Below are positions 8,215 to 18,832 of a stretch of DNA of 64,000 bases, piece after piece. The translations under genes and the position numbers were made by a program. How positions within the stretch are numbered: the first letter of the stretch is position 1; each line of letters begins with the position of its first letter. Source of the stretch: Gamsiella multidivaricata (lineage: Eukaryota; Mortierellomycota; Mortierellomycetes; Mortierellales; Mortierellaceae); contig NW_026251825.1 in the NCBI RefSeq assembly GCF_025024155.1, positions 22,517 to 86,516 on the forward strand. The letters are read 5' to 3'. The notes beneath the pieces were generated by a model. It was not told the DNA's origin and made no database searches. It saw only the letters and a list, made by a program, of their open reading frames with translations.

Positions 8215-11069
8215 GTCGATACACTTGGGTCTTTTTATGTCACCGTTCGCTACGCTTATTCCGCGCACTCTATGAATGATGCTCACCGTATTGTCGAGCG
8301 AGAAATACTGAAGATTGGGGCCCAGACGAATTTGGTTCATTACCTGGACGGCATTCCTTCGGGAAAAAAGGACTCACCCAAGTGCACCAAGAGAACCTTC
8401 TCAGGAAAGCTGTTGAACGCGCCGACAAATGTCTGCATGGCTCAAGGTTGGCGTGGGTAAAAAGCTCCGCGTGCGGAAACACCAGTTCATCGACATCAGA
8501 AAACATTTGAGCTCGACCTTTTATTGTTCCCTAGACGCTCGACGGGCCTTTGCCGTATACATGCGCAAGAAACAATGGGCGATCGTCGAGTGCTCGACCG
8601 AGGCAGGTCTCGCGATAGGCCATAAATGCAAGCCTAGCGACATCGTCGTATCAAGAGACAGTGACATACTCATGTACAAGAATGTCGAGACCATTTGGCA
8701 ACCCATCTCAAAAGGGAAACTCCTTGTCTACGACGTTCCAAGCGTCTAATACACAGTACTTAGCGTCGTATCATAAACGACTACAACCGCAACATCCCCT
8801 CTCTCGGAAGCGCAACCGACTACAAAATCATCAAAGAGCTGGATGGAGAAGTTAAACAGATCAATTAGTTCATCGTGTATATCACTGATGCAGAAACGTA
8901 TTATCAATTCTAAAATCTCGGCATTTTTTATTTTTTTCTGGCTTGCAGACGCTGCGACGATGATGAAGTATTATTTAGCACACAACCAAGCCATGCGTAA
9001 GAATACCGCCCAGGAGACGCTTGCCACTTCGCAGAAGGTTTCTGTGGGTATTTTACAGACCCCTGTGCAGATTGGCCCATTCCCTTCGTTCCCAGCTCAA
9101 GCTGCCATGGCCTATGACAGTCTTCGAAAGCAGCTCGATTGTCTTTTTCAGTGGTACTCCCAAATGCAGAAGGAGATACGAGAGGCACGCGAGGCGGAGA
9201 GAAGGTATACAACGTCAAACACTGCCTTGCTTTGTAAGAATTTCCACTTGCATGAAGGCATGCATGAAATTAACTCTAGTTTATTGTGATTGCTATCAAC
9301 TTTGAGAACTTTGACAGCGAATCATGATACTAAGACTCGGTGACACAAGTCTTCGCAGACTTTCAACAGGTATCGCACGGTCGATCACCTTGCTTCACGC
9401 CAGGCAGAGGCTGCAAGTGAGGTGAACCCTGCCCAGCCTCGTACCAAATCCCCGCAACACCTACCGCGATATTCTACCAGACAGCGCACTCAACTCAGGG
9501 AGCATGAGCTGCCTGAAGCAATGAAGCAGTACACATAGAAGGCATAGATGAAAGTACCCGAGAGCCCCTTAGATCCCGACGCTGGCTCTTTCAAGAAGAA
9601 GGGGGGAGCAAAGAAGAAGAAAAGAAAAAGATTGTGCCAAAGCCAGTAAGCGTCTCGACAGGAAAGACTGACATGGTTCGAACTATGGATTGGGAACATC
9701 CGACAGTGAACCTCGATGTTGGAACCGTTTCTACTAATCTGAAGCGAGCTTTGGGAGAATCGGAATTGGTACCCGAAATCAAGAAGTGTCTCCGGGATGT
9801 CGTTCGGGTTGCATCTGACACAAAGCTGCAGGGCAGCGACTCATCGGGCGGTTGATTGAGAGTCTCTTTGCTCACGCGAGCCTGATGCAATAGACAGAGA
9901 TATACTGCAACATCTGTCCATATGTCTCATTCAAGATCAATGTCAGGGGGAGAGGTCGATGCGGATGATCATGATGAACAGGAGCAAGAGGAAGAGGAGG
10001 AGGAGGGAAGGGGGGGTAGACGAGGGTGATGATGACTCAGTGCGCAAGGACTTAGACCACCTGCGCTTCCATACTGTGCTGCTTCAGCATCTCTACACAG
10101 GCGATCCCATCATCACGACGAATGTATTTGGTAAGCGCGTCCAGCAGTTGTCGACCGAGCAGCGGATCTCGGTAATGAAGCAGAAAGCTGTATCCCAGCC
10201 CACGTTCAAGCACAGAAGATGGATGGGAAGCAAAAAAAACATTGTATCAGACGGCGGAATAGAATCCATCAGCAACATTGAAACTAAGCTGCCACCACTG
10301 CGCGGTGAGGGCGGCAGCTTTGCGAGCTATGTTACGGAGCTGGAGAGAGTAGAGGGAAAGCTGACAACGGCAACAACTGGTTCAAGAAGCATAAGTGGGA
10401 CGCGAGAAGGGCCAGGGATGCGGAGTACAGACTCATAACGGATCGCCTACTCAAATTGGTCGGAGGTCGATCGGCAGAAGAAGAGAGGAAGCCAATAAGG
10501 TTGCGATTGGGGTTGGTCTGGGCAAGTTTTCGACCAAGACGACTTTCCTCTTTGCACAAGTCCTTTCAGTCGTACTTTGTTCAGAAGGCAAGAGCACCAT
10601 CATTTGAGAATCGAAGCTATGTAAAATCGTATTATGTTTTTCTTGACTTTGACTTTATCACAATTTCCTTTAGGCCAGATCCCTAGGCTACACCGTAGGT
10701 GGAATGAATGAGTACTATGGTTCGAAGAAGTGCCCGACGTGCGAGAAGCTTGTCGGATAGGTCGAGATCCGCAGGCTATACTGCTCAACCTGCGGCACTT
10801 TCATGCACCGTCATATTATGGCAGGGCACAACATTTGCAACGTCGTTCGCAGCCATTTACTCCATCAACAGCGGCCGCTTGATCTCCGGCCAGTATATAA
10901 GGACGGGCACTATCCTTGGATGCAAGATGCAAGGCCGCATACAGAGGCCGGGGGTAGCAGCTGTAGTAGCGCAGTGGGGCGAGTGCAAGGGCAACCACGA
11001 GCTGGAGGACGCAAGCAAGCAGTCTTATCCTTGAAAGGGATGGAAACCCCTGGCGCCAAGCGACTATAG
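8215..11069 (+). pseudogene. Degenerate Rad2/XPG-like nuclease plus Fanzor/TnpB-like fusion gene
   Basis: Protein-like segments follow one another on the plus strand in shifting frames. Segment 8215-8460 contains RVDTLGSFYVTVRYAYSAHS. Segment 8432-8746 contains an XPG-I-like block (STEAGLAIG, SRDSDILMY). Segments at 8775-8868 (INDYNRNIPSLGSATDY), 8950-9210, 9609-9852 and 9959-10436 follow. Segments 10380-10587 and 10674-11069 end in a TnpB/Fanzor-type RuvC and zinc-ribbon block: MNEYYGSKKCPTC, YCSTCGTFMHRHIMAGHNI, then SHLLHQQRPL. An in-frame TAG (10758-10760) and several frameshifts break it. The third RuvC Asp, normally in HRD, reads His (10812-10814). I associate this order with a large multicopy Mortierella-type protein family (memory, not searched). 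Most of the middle, including RuvC-I, appears deleted near 10060-10160. Confidence 0.72.
10588..10673 (+). other. Intron-like 86-bp segment in the pseudogene, GC donor
   Basis: The coding sense passes from FVQK (ending 10587) to ARSLGYTVGG (starting 10674) across a segment that begins GCAAGA and ends CTTTAG. This would be a second GC-AG intron in the window. It may instead be a short insertion in a dead gene. Confidence 0.4.
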
Positions 11070-11289
11070 ACTATGTAGATATACGTGTACCAGCAAGCTC
11101 AGATGTAGCAAGGATGCGTCCTGTGACGTATTTGAGCCTCAATTGTTCTGTTCTCTCGGGGTTACAACTGTATGCTTCTTGACAGTGGGGGTTTATTATT
11201 ATTATTATTGCCGTAAGTGTGTATGTACGCATGTGTAAGTATGTGCGTCCCAGGAACAATGTGAAGAGCCTGGTACAGGAGCCAAGTTT
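11070..11289. other. Short gap after the pseudogene
   Basis: Contains an (ATT)n run at about 11193-11209. No gene is seen, and no clear terminal inverted repeat matching the left end of the relic could be found by eye. Confidence 0.4.
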
Positions 11290-11724
11290 TCACTTCATGC
11301 TTAAAAGTCTTGCAATAGCTGGAGAAGGAGGCGCCTTGGTGGGCCTATCGGAGGGTATTGACCCCGGCGAGATAGGGGCATTCGACTTCTCGCAAGGGAC
11401 AGGAGCAAACGTCTCAGAGGCAACGGACGGCATTAACGATACCTGCTGCTGCTGTTGCCGCTGTTGATCTGGGACATCAATTCGAGTCTCGTTGCGTATT
11501 GGTGCGTTCGAATGGCCAACATCCGCAACGGGAATGTCCTTGTTGGAGCTGAAGGAAAGTGTTCTGGGTATAAAACTCCTGGTCCGTTCAAAGATGTTAC
11601 GTTGCAGGTATGAGGGCACGAAGGGTCCTTGGATTCGGTAGATGTAGATGCGCCAAGCGATAAACGCGCAAAAGAGGACCAGGCACGGTATGAGAACCGC
11701 TAGGAGGATTATTACCTCGGACAT
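11290..11724 (-). CDS. Small single-span membrane protein, function unknown
   Basis: A 144-residue intronless frame starting at ATG 11724. Residues about 4-26 are a strongly hydrophobic helix (VIILLAVLIPCLVLFCAFIAW). A basic segment (RIYIYR) follows directly, predicting a short extracytoplasmic N-terminus and a cytosolic tail by the positive-inside rule. The tail (about 115 aa) is Ser/Pro-rich, with a Gln run (RQQQQQ). No catalytic or binding domain is recognised. It could be a membrane adaptor or a small fungus-specific protein. The long frame, the helix at the very start and the lack of an overlapping better candidate support a real gene. Confidence 0.55.
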   Translation of the reverse strand: MSEVIILLAVLIPCLVLFCAFIAWRIYIYRIQGPFVPSYLQRNIFERTRSFIPRTLSFSSNKDIPVADVGHSNAPIRNETRIDVPDQQRQQQQQVSLMPSVASETFAPVPCEKSNAPISPGSIPSDRPTKAPPSPAIARLLSMK

Positions 11725-13146
11725 TTTTGTGAAAGAATAAAGGCGCTTAGCAAAGAAAGGACGGTAGCTGTAAAGTCTCGGGATAGATGTGCAAAAAAAC
11801 TAGCAAAGGATTGCAGGTGCAGGTATCAGTGTGATGACAGGAAATAAAAGTGCCGAGTGAACGCTGGAAGGTCAGGAATGCGTAGAAGGAGGAATGCGTA
11901 GAAGGAGGAAAGAGAAGAGGAGGTGGAGAAGTCAAGGGGGGTTTATATGTTTGTGGGTAGTCGGCTCGAACGAAGACGCGCCTTAAATGGGATGGGCCTG
12001 GTGTTATGCTCATCCAGTTCTTCTAAACCTTTCAAAACGGTGCAAGAAAATCCCTCGCCATCTCACCGCTTTGGCCCAGTGTAACCGCCAACGAACGAAT
12101 AAAAAAAGTCCCTCAATGGTGAAGGAGGAGCACTATCGGTGTTTTGGCACTTTGTATGTTAGACCATAATGTAAAGACTGTCGAGGATGTGGTATCAATC
12201 TCAGTCTGCCAGGCCATACAGACTGCAGATACCTATTACTGGTAAGCAAAAGAGCCAGGTTTCCTGCACCATTTCTGGGCCGTACCTTATTCCGCGAGCC
12301 CTTCTTCATTCTCAAAGCTGCCATCCATTTATTTGACACTGCAGAAAGAAAAGAAACTGCGTGCTCTACATACATACTTATACACATAAGTCATGCGTGT
12401 CAATGGTGCCGATCCGGCAAGTATTACAGCTCAGTTTCCTTTCGTCGCATACTCACGAGACCATCTTTAGCATGAGTTTCACACATGGTGCAGCCATGAA
12501 CAACAACAACCGCCTCCGAAGTGACAAAATAAGCTTCTGCGGTCCTTCAAAGCTTACCGAGAATTTGCTCCATGGAACAACATGATCCCTGCGCCCTTTA
12601 AGGATCCATGCAGACACTTTTCATCCGCATAAATCTCCAGTATTGTCCTTAGCGCCGACTTGTCCTCGTCCATTAAGTATGCTCTTGAAAAATATAAACG
12701 AAGGCGATGCAGCAAAAAAGATGGAAATAAAAATCCCTCATCAGCGGAAATCCGCAAATTGGCATCCTTTTGTTCTGTTGAGAACTCGCCTTGGAGAGAC
12801 TTCGTACATGTTTACTGATTTGACATTTGCAACCATACGTTTCGTAGCCGATCATCCTATCATATTAAGATGAACAATATCTTTGTCATCAATTCAGAAT
12901 GTCTGCAAGAAACACGACGTGCGGATGAACGCATTCTTTGAACGCGTCCATTTTTTTCTTTTTTACGCGTGGATCTTTGCCCATATCGAAAGTGACTGCG
13001 AGATGGTGAGCGCACAGCCCGTTCATTCAACGTGGCGCCCTGAGTTGCCTTCATCGCCATCATCATCAACTACCATCCATCTTTCGTCTCCCCAACCAAC
13101 CCCTCCCCACCTCCAAATCCCTTGTCCCTTTCCTACGCTATATTCA
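11725..13146. other. Divergent intergenic region, membrane protein / NECAP
   Basis: 1.4 kb between divergent start codons. Plus-strand CT-rich sequence at 13040-13140 is the NECAP leader. Short frames at 12130-12390 and 12550-12760 show no domain, and I cannot support a gene there. Confidence 0.45.
11875..11906. repeat. 16-bp perfect tandem duplication
   Basis: The unit GGAATGCGTAGAAGGA occurs twice head-to-tail in the upstream region of the small membrane protein gene. It looks like a simple replication-slippage product. Confidence 0.9.
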
Positions 13147-14045
13147 ATGTCGGCAATGGATGACCAAGATTACGAATCCGTCCTGTTGGTGATTCGTGAA
13201 TGCTATGGTGAGTGTAACATAGATAACTCAAGTCACCAAAACATACCATAACGCAACATTCTAACACCCCCTTGCCTCTCTCATAATAGTCTACAAGGTT
13301 CCACCTATGGTCTCAAGTCGTGGACACAGAGCAGCTGACTGGGGCAATGTCGATGCCCCTCTGTGGAGAGGGCGACTGCGTGTCATCGCACAAGGGAAAA
13401 AGTGTTTTATTCGACTCGAGGATGGACAGACAGGAGAACTCTTTGCGGTCTGTCCCTATGAAGAGAACAAGGGCTGTGTCGAGAGCGTCACCGATTCAAG
13501 CCGTTACTTTGTCCTGAAGATCGAGGATCAGGGTCGACATGCGTTCATTGGGCTCGGGTTCCTGGATCGAAGCCACGCATTTGACTTCAATGTCGCGCTT
13601 CAGGATCACTTCAAGTAAGTCGACTTTAAGGAAATATACTCCTTAGAAGGCTGAGGCTTTTACTGCAAACTAATCATACCTGCGATTACCTCTTACCTCC
13701 TCTCTGGGAATCAAGGCACATCAAAGCGGAAGAAAAGGCTGCGGAGTTGAAGAAGACCGGCGCGCAACAGCCTAAATTGGATTTCTCACTCAAGGAAGGA
13801 CAGACATTGAATTTGACCATTGCCGGTGGCAGTGGAGCCGGATCGGCGCGTAGAGAACGTCCACCAAGGCCTGCAGCATCAGAGGATGGTGGTGAGTCCT
13901 TTTACATTGTTTGTCTGGATTACCTTCAGCGTAGCAAAAATGCAAATCTCATGTTATTAATATCTCGCTATATATATATAATGACAATTTAGCACTTCCC
14001 CCGCTCCTTCCTCCTCCTCCGCCACCCGGCAAGAGGCAGTCGTAA
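13147..14045 (+). CDS. NECAP: NECAP-family endocytic adaptor-associated protein, four exons
   Basis: NECAPs bind AP-2/clathrin coats and regulate endocytosis through a PH-like (PHear) domain. The model join(13147..13207, 13290..13614, 13716..13891, 13993..14045) gives 204 aa. Family signatures are clear: [18 protein letters not shown] at the start, [28 protein letters not shown], then [15 protein letters not shown], and [36 protein letters not shown]. The tail continues [16 protein letters not shown] and ends in a proline run, [17 protein letters not shown]. No WxxF motif, the AP-2 ear-binding element at the C-terminus of animal NECAPs, is present. It may bind partners through proline-rich or PHear contacts instead. 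Confidence 0.95.
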
Positions 14046-14154
14046 TACCATCCGGTCCCGATGCACATCATACCAAGCGCAACAAATAAAATATAAAAGA
14101 ATCAATATTTGTTTCTGCGGTTACACCCGTCCCTATCTCATAAAAAGAGAGGAT

Positions 14155-16739
14155 CTACAACCTGGAGGCAATAATCGACGGAACAGGAGATTCATGGGAC
14201 TTCCGATCATCTACCAATCCAAACAGCATCAGCTTGTCTTCCTCGTATCTGGTCTCCTTGCCCAAGGACTCAATCTGGTATGCAATCTTGCGATCCAGTC
14301 CCTCACACCATCGCTGAGCAGCGATGCGATCGATATTGGCCTCAGCTTCTGCAATACTGTTCCACGAGGTAGCCTTGGCCTTGACCTCGGACCACGCGGC
14401 ATGTTCACAGAGTAGTGCGCCCGAGATCACGTCCGCCATTGCAAAGGTCAGGCCACGAGCTGAAGCCTCCAAAAGGTTGCGGGTTTCCATAGTAGCATAG
14501 CTCTTAAAATGGGTTGAGATCATATCCAGAGATTCCTCGATGCTCTTGGCAGACCTGATCCACTGAGGTTGGTTCTTCAGAGGGGCAATAATTCTTCGTA
14601 CAGTCTGTGAGATATGTCAATAAAATTGAGATTATCATCTGCCACTCGGTCCATAAACCATAGAAATGGAAGCTGGGAAGCAACAAACCTAACCTCAGAA
14701 TACAGCTCAAGCGCGTCGCCGCCAGTTTCAGCCATGACACGAAGGACATCCAACGAAAGGACGTTCGTTGTGCCCTCCCAGATAGTGTTGACTAAAATGT
14801 CCCTCATGGCGCGGCCGAGCCCAGTCTCCTCCATATATCCCTGGCCACCAAAGCACTCCATGGCCTCTTGAGACATGGCAAACGCGTGCTTCGCGCACCA
14901 CACCTTCAAAATGGGTGTTAGCAGACGCAGAAGAGGAATATCGTGCTCCTTGACTTCCGGAAGGTCATTGTCAAGGCACTCGATGCGACCAAGCATGGCA
15001 ACACAGAAGAAGGTGAACTGGCTGCTGGCGCGGTACTGAAGCTCCATATTGGCGACAGTAGCCAAATGCAATGGTTGGTCCTTCAAAAGTGCCCCGAAGA
15101 CCTAGATGTTCACAGATCAGAAATGATGTTCACCAACTGTCAATTGATATCTGCTACCAATAAGGTGTAGAAGCTCCTTCATGGACATACCTCGCGGCGG
15201 CGCGCATAATCCTTGACGGCCAGAATGAATCTCTGCATAGCTGCCGTGCAGCCCATCCCACAGTAGACTCGAGTTATGTTCAGAATAGCCGAGATGTTCT
15301 TCACACCTCTGTACTTTTCTCCGACCTGTTGAGCAACCATTCCATCCAACTCGAGTTCAGCTGTGGGGAGGGCTTTCGTACCGACTTTATCCTTCAGACG
15401 ATGGATACGGACTCCATTCAGCTTGCCGTCTTCATTTCGGACAGGGGCCAGGTAGAGCGAAAGCCCTTTGCTACCTTTGCGCATTGAACCAGAAGCAGCG
15501 TCAGGGTCGTGAGTGCGTGCGAGAAGCATGGTCACGTCTGCGTCGGTTGCGCTCGAGAACCACTTGAAACCAGAAATGGACCACGCCTGCAGTTTCTCGT
15601 TCCACACAGCTTGTGTTTCGGTGCGGGCAACATCACTTCCTCCGGGACGTTCGGTCATCCATTGCCCACTAGTGATAAACATCTTGGGGTCACGACTGCA
15701 GCGGGTCGCAGAAACACCGCAAAAACAAGAGAGAGTAAAAGAAAGGGATGCGTTAGAAAGCCTTACCAGGCATTAATGCGACTTTCGGATTGCTCTCTGG
15801 ATTACCTGGTAAGCCGAGTGAAGACTTGGTCCTTCATCTCTTGAGTCCCATTGAGTTCAATAACTCGTGCACAGCCATCTATTCAAAGAGAAACCTTAAT
15901 GTAAGCCATCCACTCGTAAGTATGCCCGGTTTGGCAGCGAAAAAAAAAAAAAAAAAAAAAAAAAGGACCGGGGCATTCGAGCGATTACCGGTCATGGCGA
16001 TAGGGCAGCTGTAAAGCCCGGCCCCCGAAGTCCAGAGCATCAATTTGGCCATCTGGTAGATGCGCGAGTACTGGCCATACGTGCGTTCGTAAGCAATAGC
16101 AACAACACCCTCGCGCGCTGCGATCTCTTTCTGCTTCTTCCAAGCCTCGGTGACCGAGAGCTCGTCGACGCGCCTATGCGAGTAGAATAGAGAGAGGTGT
16201 CGGGCTAACAGTCGATGGAATGGCATATAATGAATATGGCACACGAGGGAGCAGCGCGTACCTGCACCAGTGATCGTACTGACGGAGTTTTGGCTGGTCC
16301 TCCTCCATTCGTGTAGTCAGGGTGACACCCTCTATTCCAGCCAATAAAAATGAATGGTGGTTAGAGCTATTTCGGATTTGTCTGTGGAGTGAACGGCAGA
16401 CATTGGAGCCTTCGGGCAACAATTGTGTGGAGAAAGACATTTTACATGGAGCTCTCTTTGTCCAGAGCGAATACTTACCAGTATTGGCCCACTCGCAGAT
16501 TTGGATAAGATCGCTACAGAACCAGATCAAAAAGTAGAGGTACATAAACAGTCGTCAGTCATATCTGCAAAAGAGGTCCACTAGACCTCCACAAACACTA
16601 CTTACGGCGAAATTTTCTGCAGGACATCTCCTGGAAGATATCTCTCCAGCACGGAGGCCATGACAGGGTCTTCGAGAAACGTATTTTGGACCTCGGGAAC
16701 GTCCTGTTTAAAACCGACGTCGGCAGTAGCGAACACCAT
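14155..16739 (-). CDS. AidB / ACDH-11-type acyl-CoA dehydrogenase, eight exons
   Basis: FAD-dependent acyl-CoA dehydrogenase family member. The model complement(14155..14604, 14694..15101, 15191..15695, 15806..15878, 15989..16173, 16262..16331, 16479..16513, 16606..16739) gives 619 aa. Signatures are SGQWMTERPGGSDVARTET (middle domain, as in AidB and nematode ACDH-11), SGFKWFSSATDADVTMLLART, ECFGGQGYMEETGLGRAMRD and IWEGTTNVLSLDVLR. The length (about 600) and Arg-Pro-Gly-Gly-Ser motif separate it from the short mitochondrial beta-oxidation enzymes. AidB proteins are linked to alkylation response in bacteria, and ACDH-11 sequesters C11/C12 acyl-CoA in worms; the fungal role is not settled. Intron 4 carries a 25-base A run. 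The gene is convergent with NECAP, 109 bp apart. Confidence 0.9.
15940..15964 (+). repeat. Poly-A run (25 A) inside an intron
   Basis: The run lies in intron 4 (15879-15988) of the acyl-CoA dehydrogenase gene, where it is a poly-T tract on the transcribed sense strand. Confidence 0.95.
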
Positions 16740-18832
16740 GGTATTTTTTCTTTCTTCCTCCAAGTAGATGCGTATTCAAGAGTGGAGTGAACGGTGCGGA
16801 ATGAGAAGAGCGAAGGAGGGAATCTGAATGTGCACAGAATGAATGTCATTCGAGGCCTGGATGACCATCTGTGCACACAAATTTCCATCAAAGTTGACCG
16901 AGCCGATTGCCTCGCGTGCAACTTACCTGTTCCCAGCCCACATGCACATGTGCCACTAAATTCAGCCGAGGTTGGATTGATGAGCTCCCATTGGCCTGTA
17001 ACTCAGCACGAGATGGCGCGTCGCGTCCACACCCTGTGCTTTGTCGCGCGTACCCTAGTACAATACGTCCAAGAGCGCCATCTTCGCGTAGTATTTAGCT
17101 TCTTGAACAATCCTTCAGGACGATAGTCATGGCCACAAACACATCGTCTTTATTTATTCTCCCACTTGATCTATCCATGTTCACAGGTCCATATCAAGAC
17201 AGCTCGGTCACCCCTAAAGGCTTCAGGCCACACTTTTTCCCATGCTTATAGACAAGCGCTGCGCATTGATGTCCTTCCTTATAGATCAATTGCTATCCCC
17301 TAACCTCATGAGAGCACCAAGGTCCTTTTTTTCACGAGGGCCCATCTCCTTTCCCCTCTCAACGGAACACGCCCTCCTATTTGTGGTTGAGAAGCAATAG
17401 CGAGATCAAAAGAGAGGTATAAATGTGTGCGCTGGCGATGCTTATTGTGCCCCAAACAGTGTTTGAGAGCGGTCGATTATCGAAGTGTTCACTCTTGAAA
17501 TGATGTACGCGTTCGAGGTACATCTTGAGACAATTAAGACAACATGTACAAACAAGAGAAGGATGTGCGATAATGAATGAACCATACCAGGCTAAGCAAG
17601 GTGGCTGAGCTGTAGCTGCTAGCTAGACTTGCTCTAGATCATATAAGCTGGTTTTCTTCCACATACAGCTGAATAATGCGCTTCATTCTGCTCCTGCCTC
17701 TTCCAGGACAAATACGATTTGGGTAGACATGATGTGCTCGTCCATGCTCTGCTTTGGTTCTCAGGAGCAAACGCACTATGTCCTTATTGGGTGTATTCGG
17801 CCGACTTGATCTTGCTGCGTCCCCAATCTGCATCTTTTTATGCTTTTACTCTCCTTGTTTCTTTCCTGGTTTGATCCTTGGCTTCCACCTCCCAATTCCG
17901 ATCTTTTGTTCCAGACAAGAAGATATAGAAAGAGCTTCTTATTCAGACTCTCTTTTTCATCTTTGCTCCCCTCCTTCGCACTCATCAGAAGAAACAGGAA
18001 TACGCTTCTCAGATTCTGGCACTACGATTGTATACCTTTCACCGCTCTCTTTACTCTCCACCTCACATCCTGCACCTGCTTGCGTCTAGATCCCTATCAT
18101 ATCCTTCAGTCTAACGATCTTGAGAGACCCTACGATCGTCAATTTGTGCATCTTTCGATTGTCGTATCTGATTTCGTCTGTAAAGTATGTGCCCGGCACA
18201 AATCAATTCTCCTCGATCATTTGCGGAGTGTTGCGTCCAGCTATTCAGTCGGCATGTGCGACATGGTTCACATGCGTTATTGCTTTCACGTCTGCCCATA
18301 CATCTTGCGTGGTCTTTCTACCCACCATCTGAAACTACAGCGCTTCTTATGCTCCACTCCGTCAAGGATGGACGAAGCAGTGAAGCTCATTCCTGCCTTG
18401 GCTCAGCAAATGCCAATGATTATAATGAATGTGATGAATACGTCGATAAGTTCTGGTTAAAAAAAGACTTCAAGCTCGCTCCATTCTTCCTTCAATGAGT
18501 CGCTCAATGACTATTTTGCTCGTGCGCAAGTGTGAGCTGGCTTTTTTAACACTCTGTTCTGACTGGCATCTTTAGAGAGATCAAAGTCCTTTACTCGTAA
18601 CTCCGGCCATTCCAGGGCATGACAATTATTGTCAGGACTTTTTAGAAAAATTAACCTTGCATTGGAAGCTACGTCTGAACACCCCCTTATCTTGAAGCAC
18701 ACACACCAGGCTTCTTCCTTTCTGGCCCCTCGATTGCCAGGAGTGCTTCTATTTGTCTCCATCTTGCGCCTTACAGCTATTACTGAGCGACCAACTCTCC
18801 AGTCTCTTCTGCGTATCCAGCCCAGCTCCTTC
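16740..18832. other. Divergent promoter region and long leader of the PKA gene
   Basis: 2.1 kb between the acyl-CoA dehydrogenase start (16739, minus) and the PKA start (18833, plus). The part 17760-18832 is CT-rich and contains several short frames that would act as upstream ORFs if transcribed. The frame containing the PKA start is open from 18629, but only through a TTG. No separate gene is supported. Confidence 0.45.

Noticed and set aside
8215..11069. Terminal inverted repeats or target-site duplication around the nuclease relic
   Set aside because: None could be recognised by eye at either end; the true borders are unknown.
15940..15964. Poly-A run as the tail of a retroposed element
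   Set aside because: It lies within an intron with normal splice sites and no element sequence or target duplication beside it.
18629..18832. N-terminal extension of PKA from an upstream TTG
   Set aside because: There is no ATG in that stretch and no conserved motif; the first in-frame ATG at 18833 is the simplest start.
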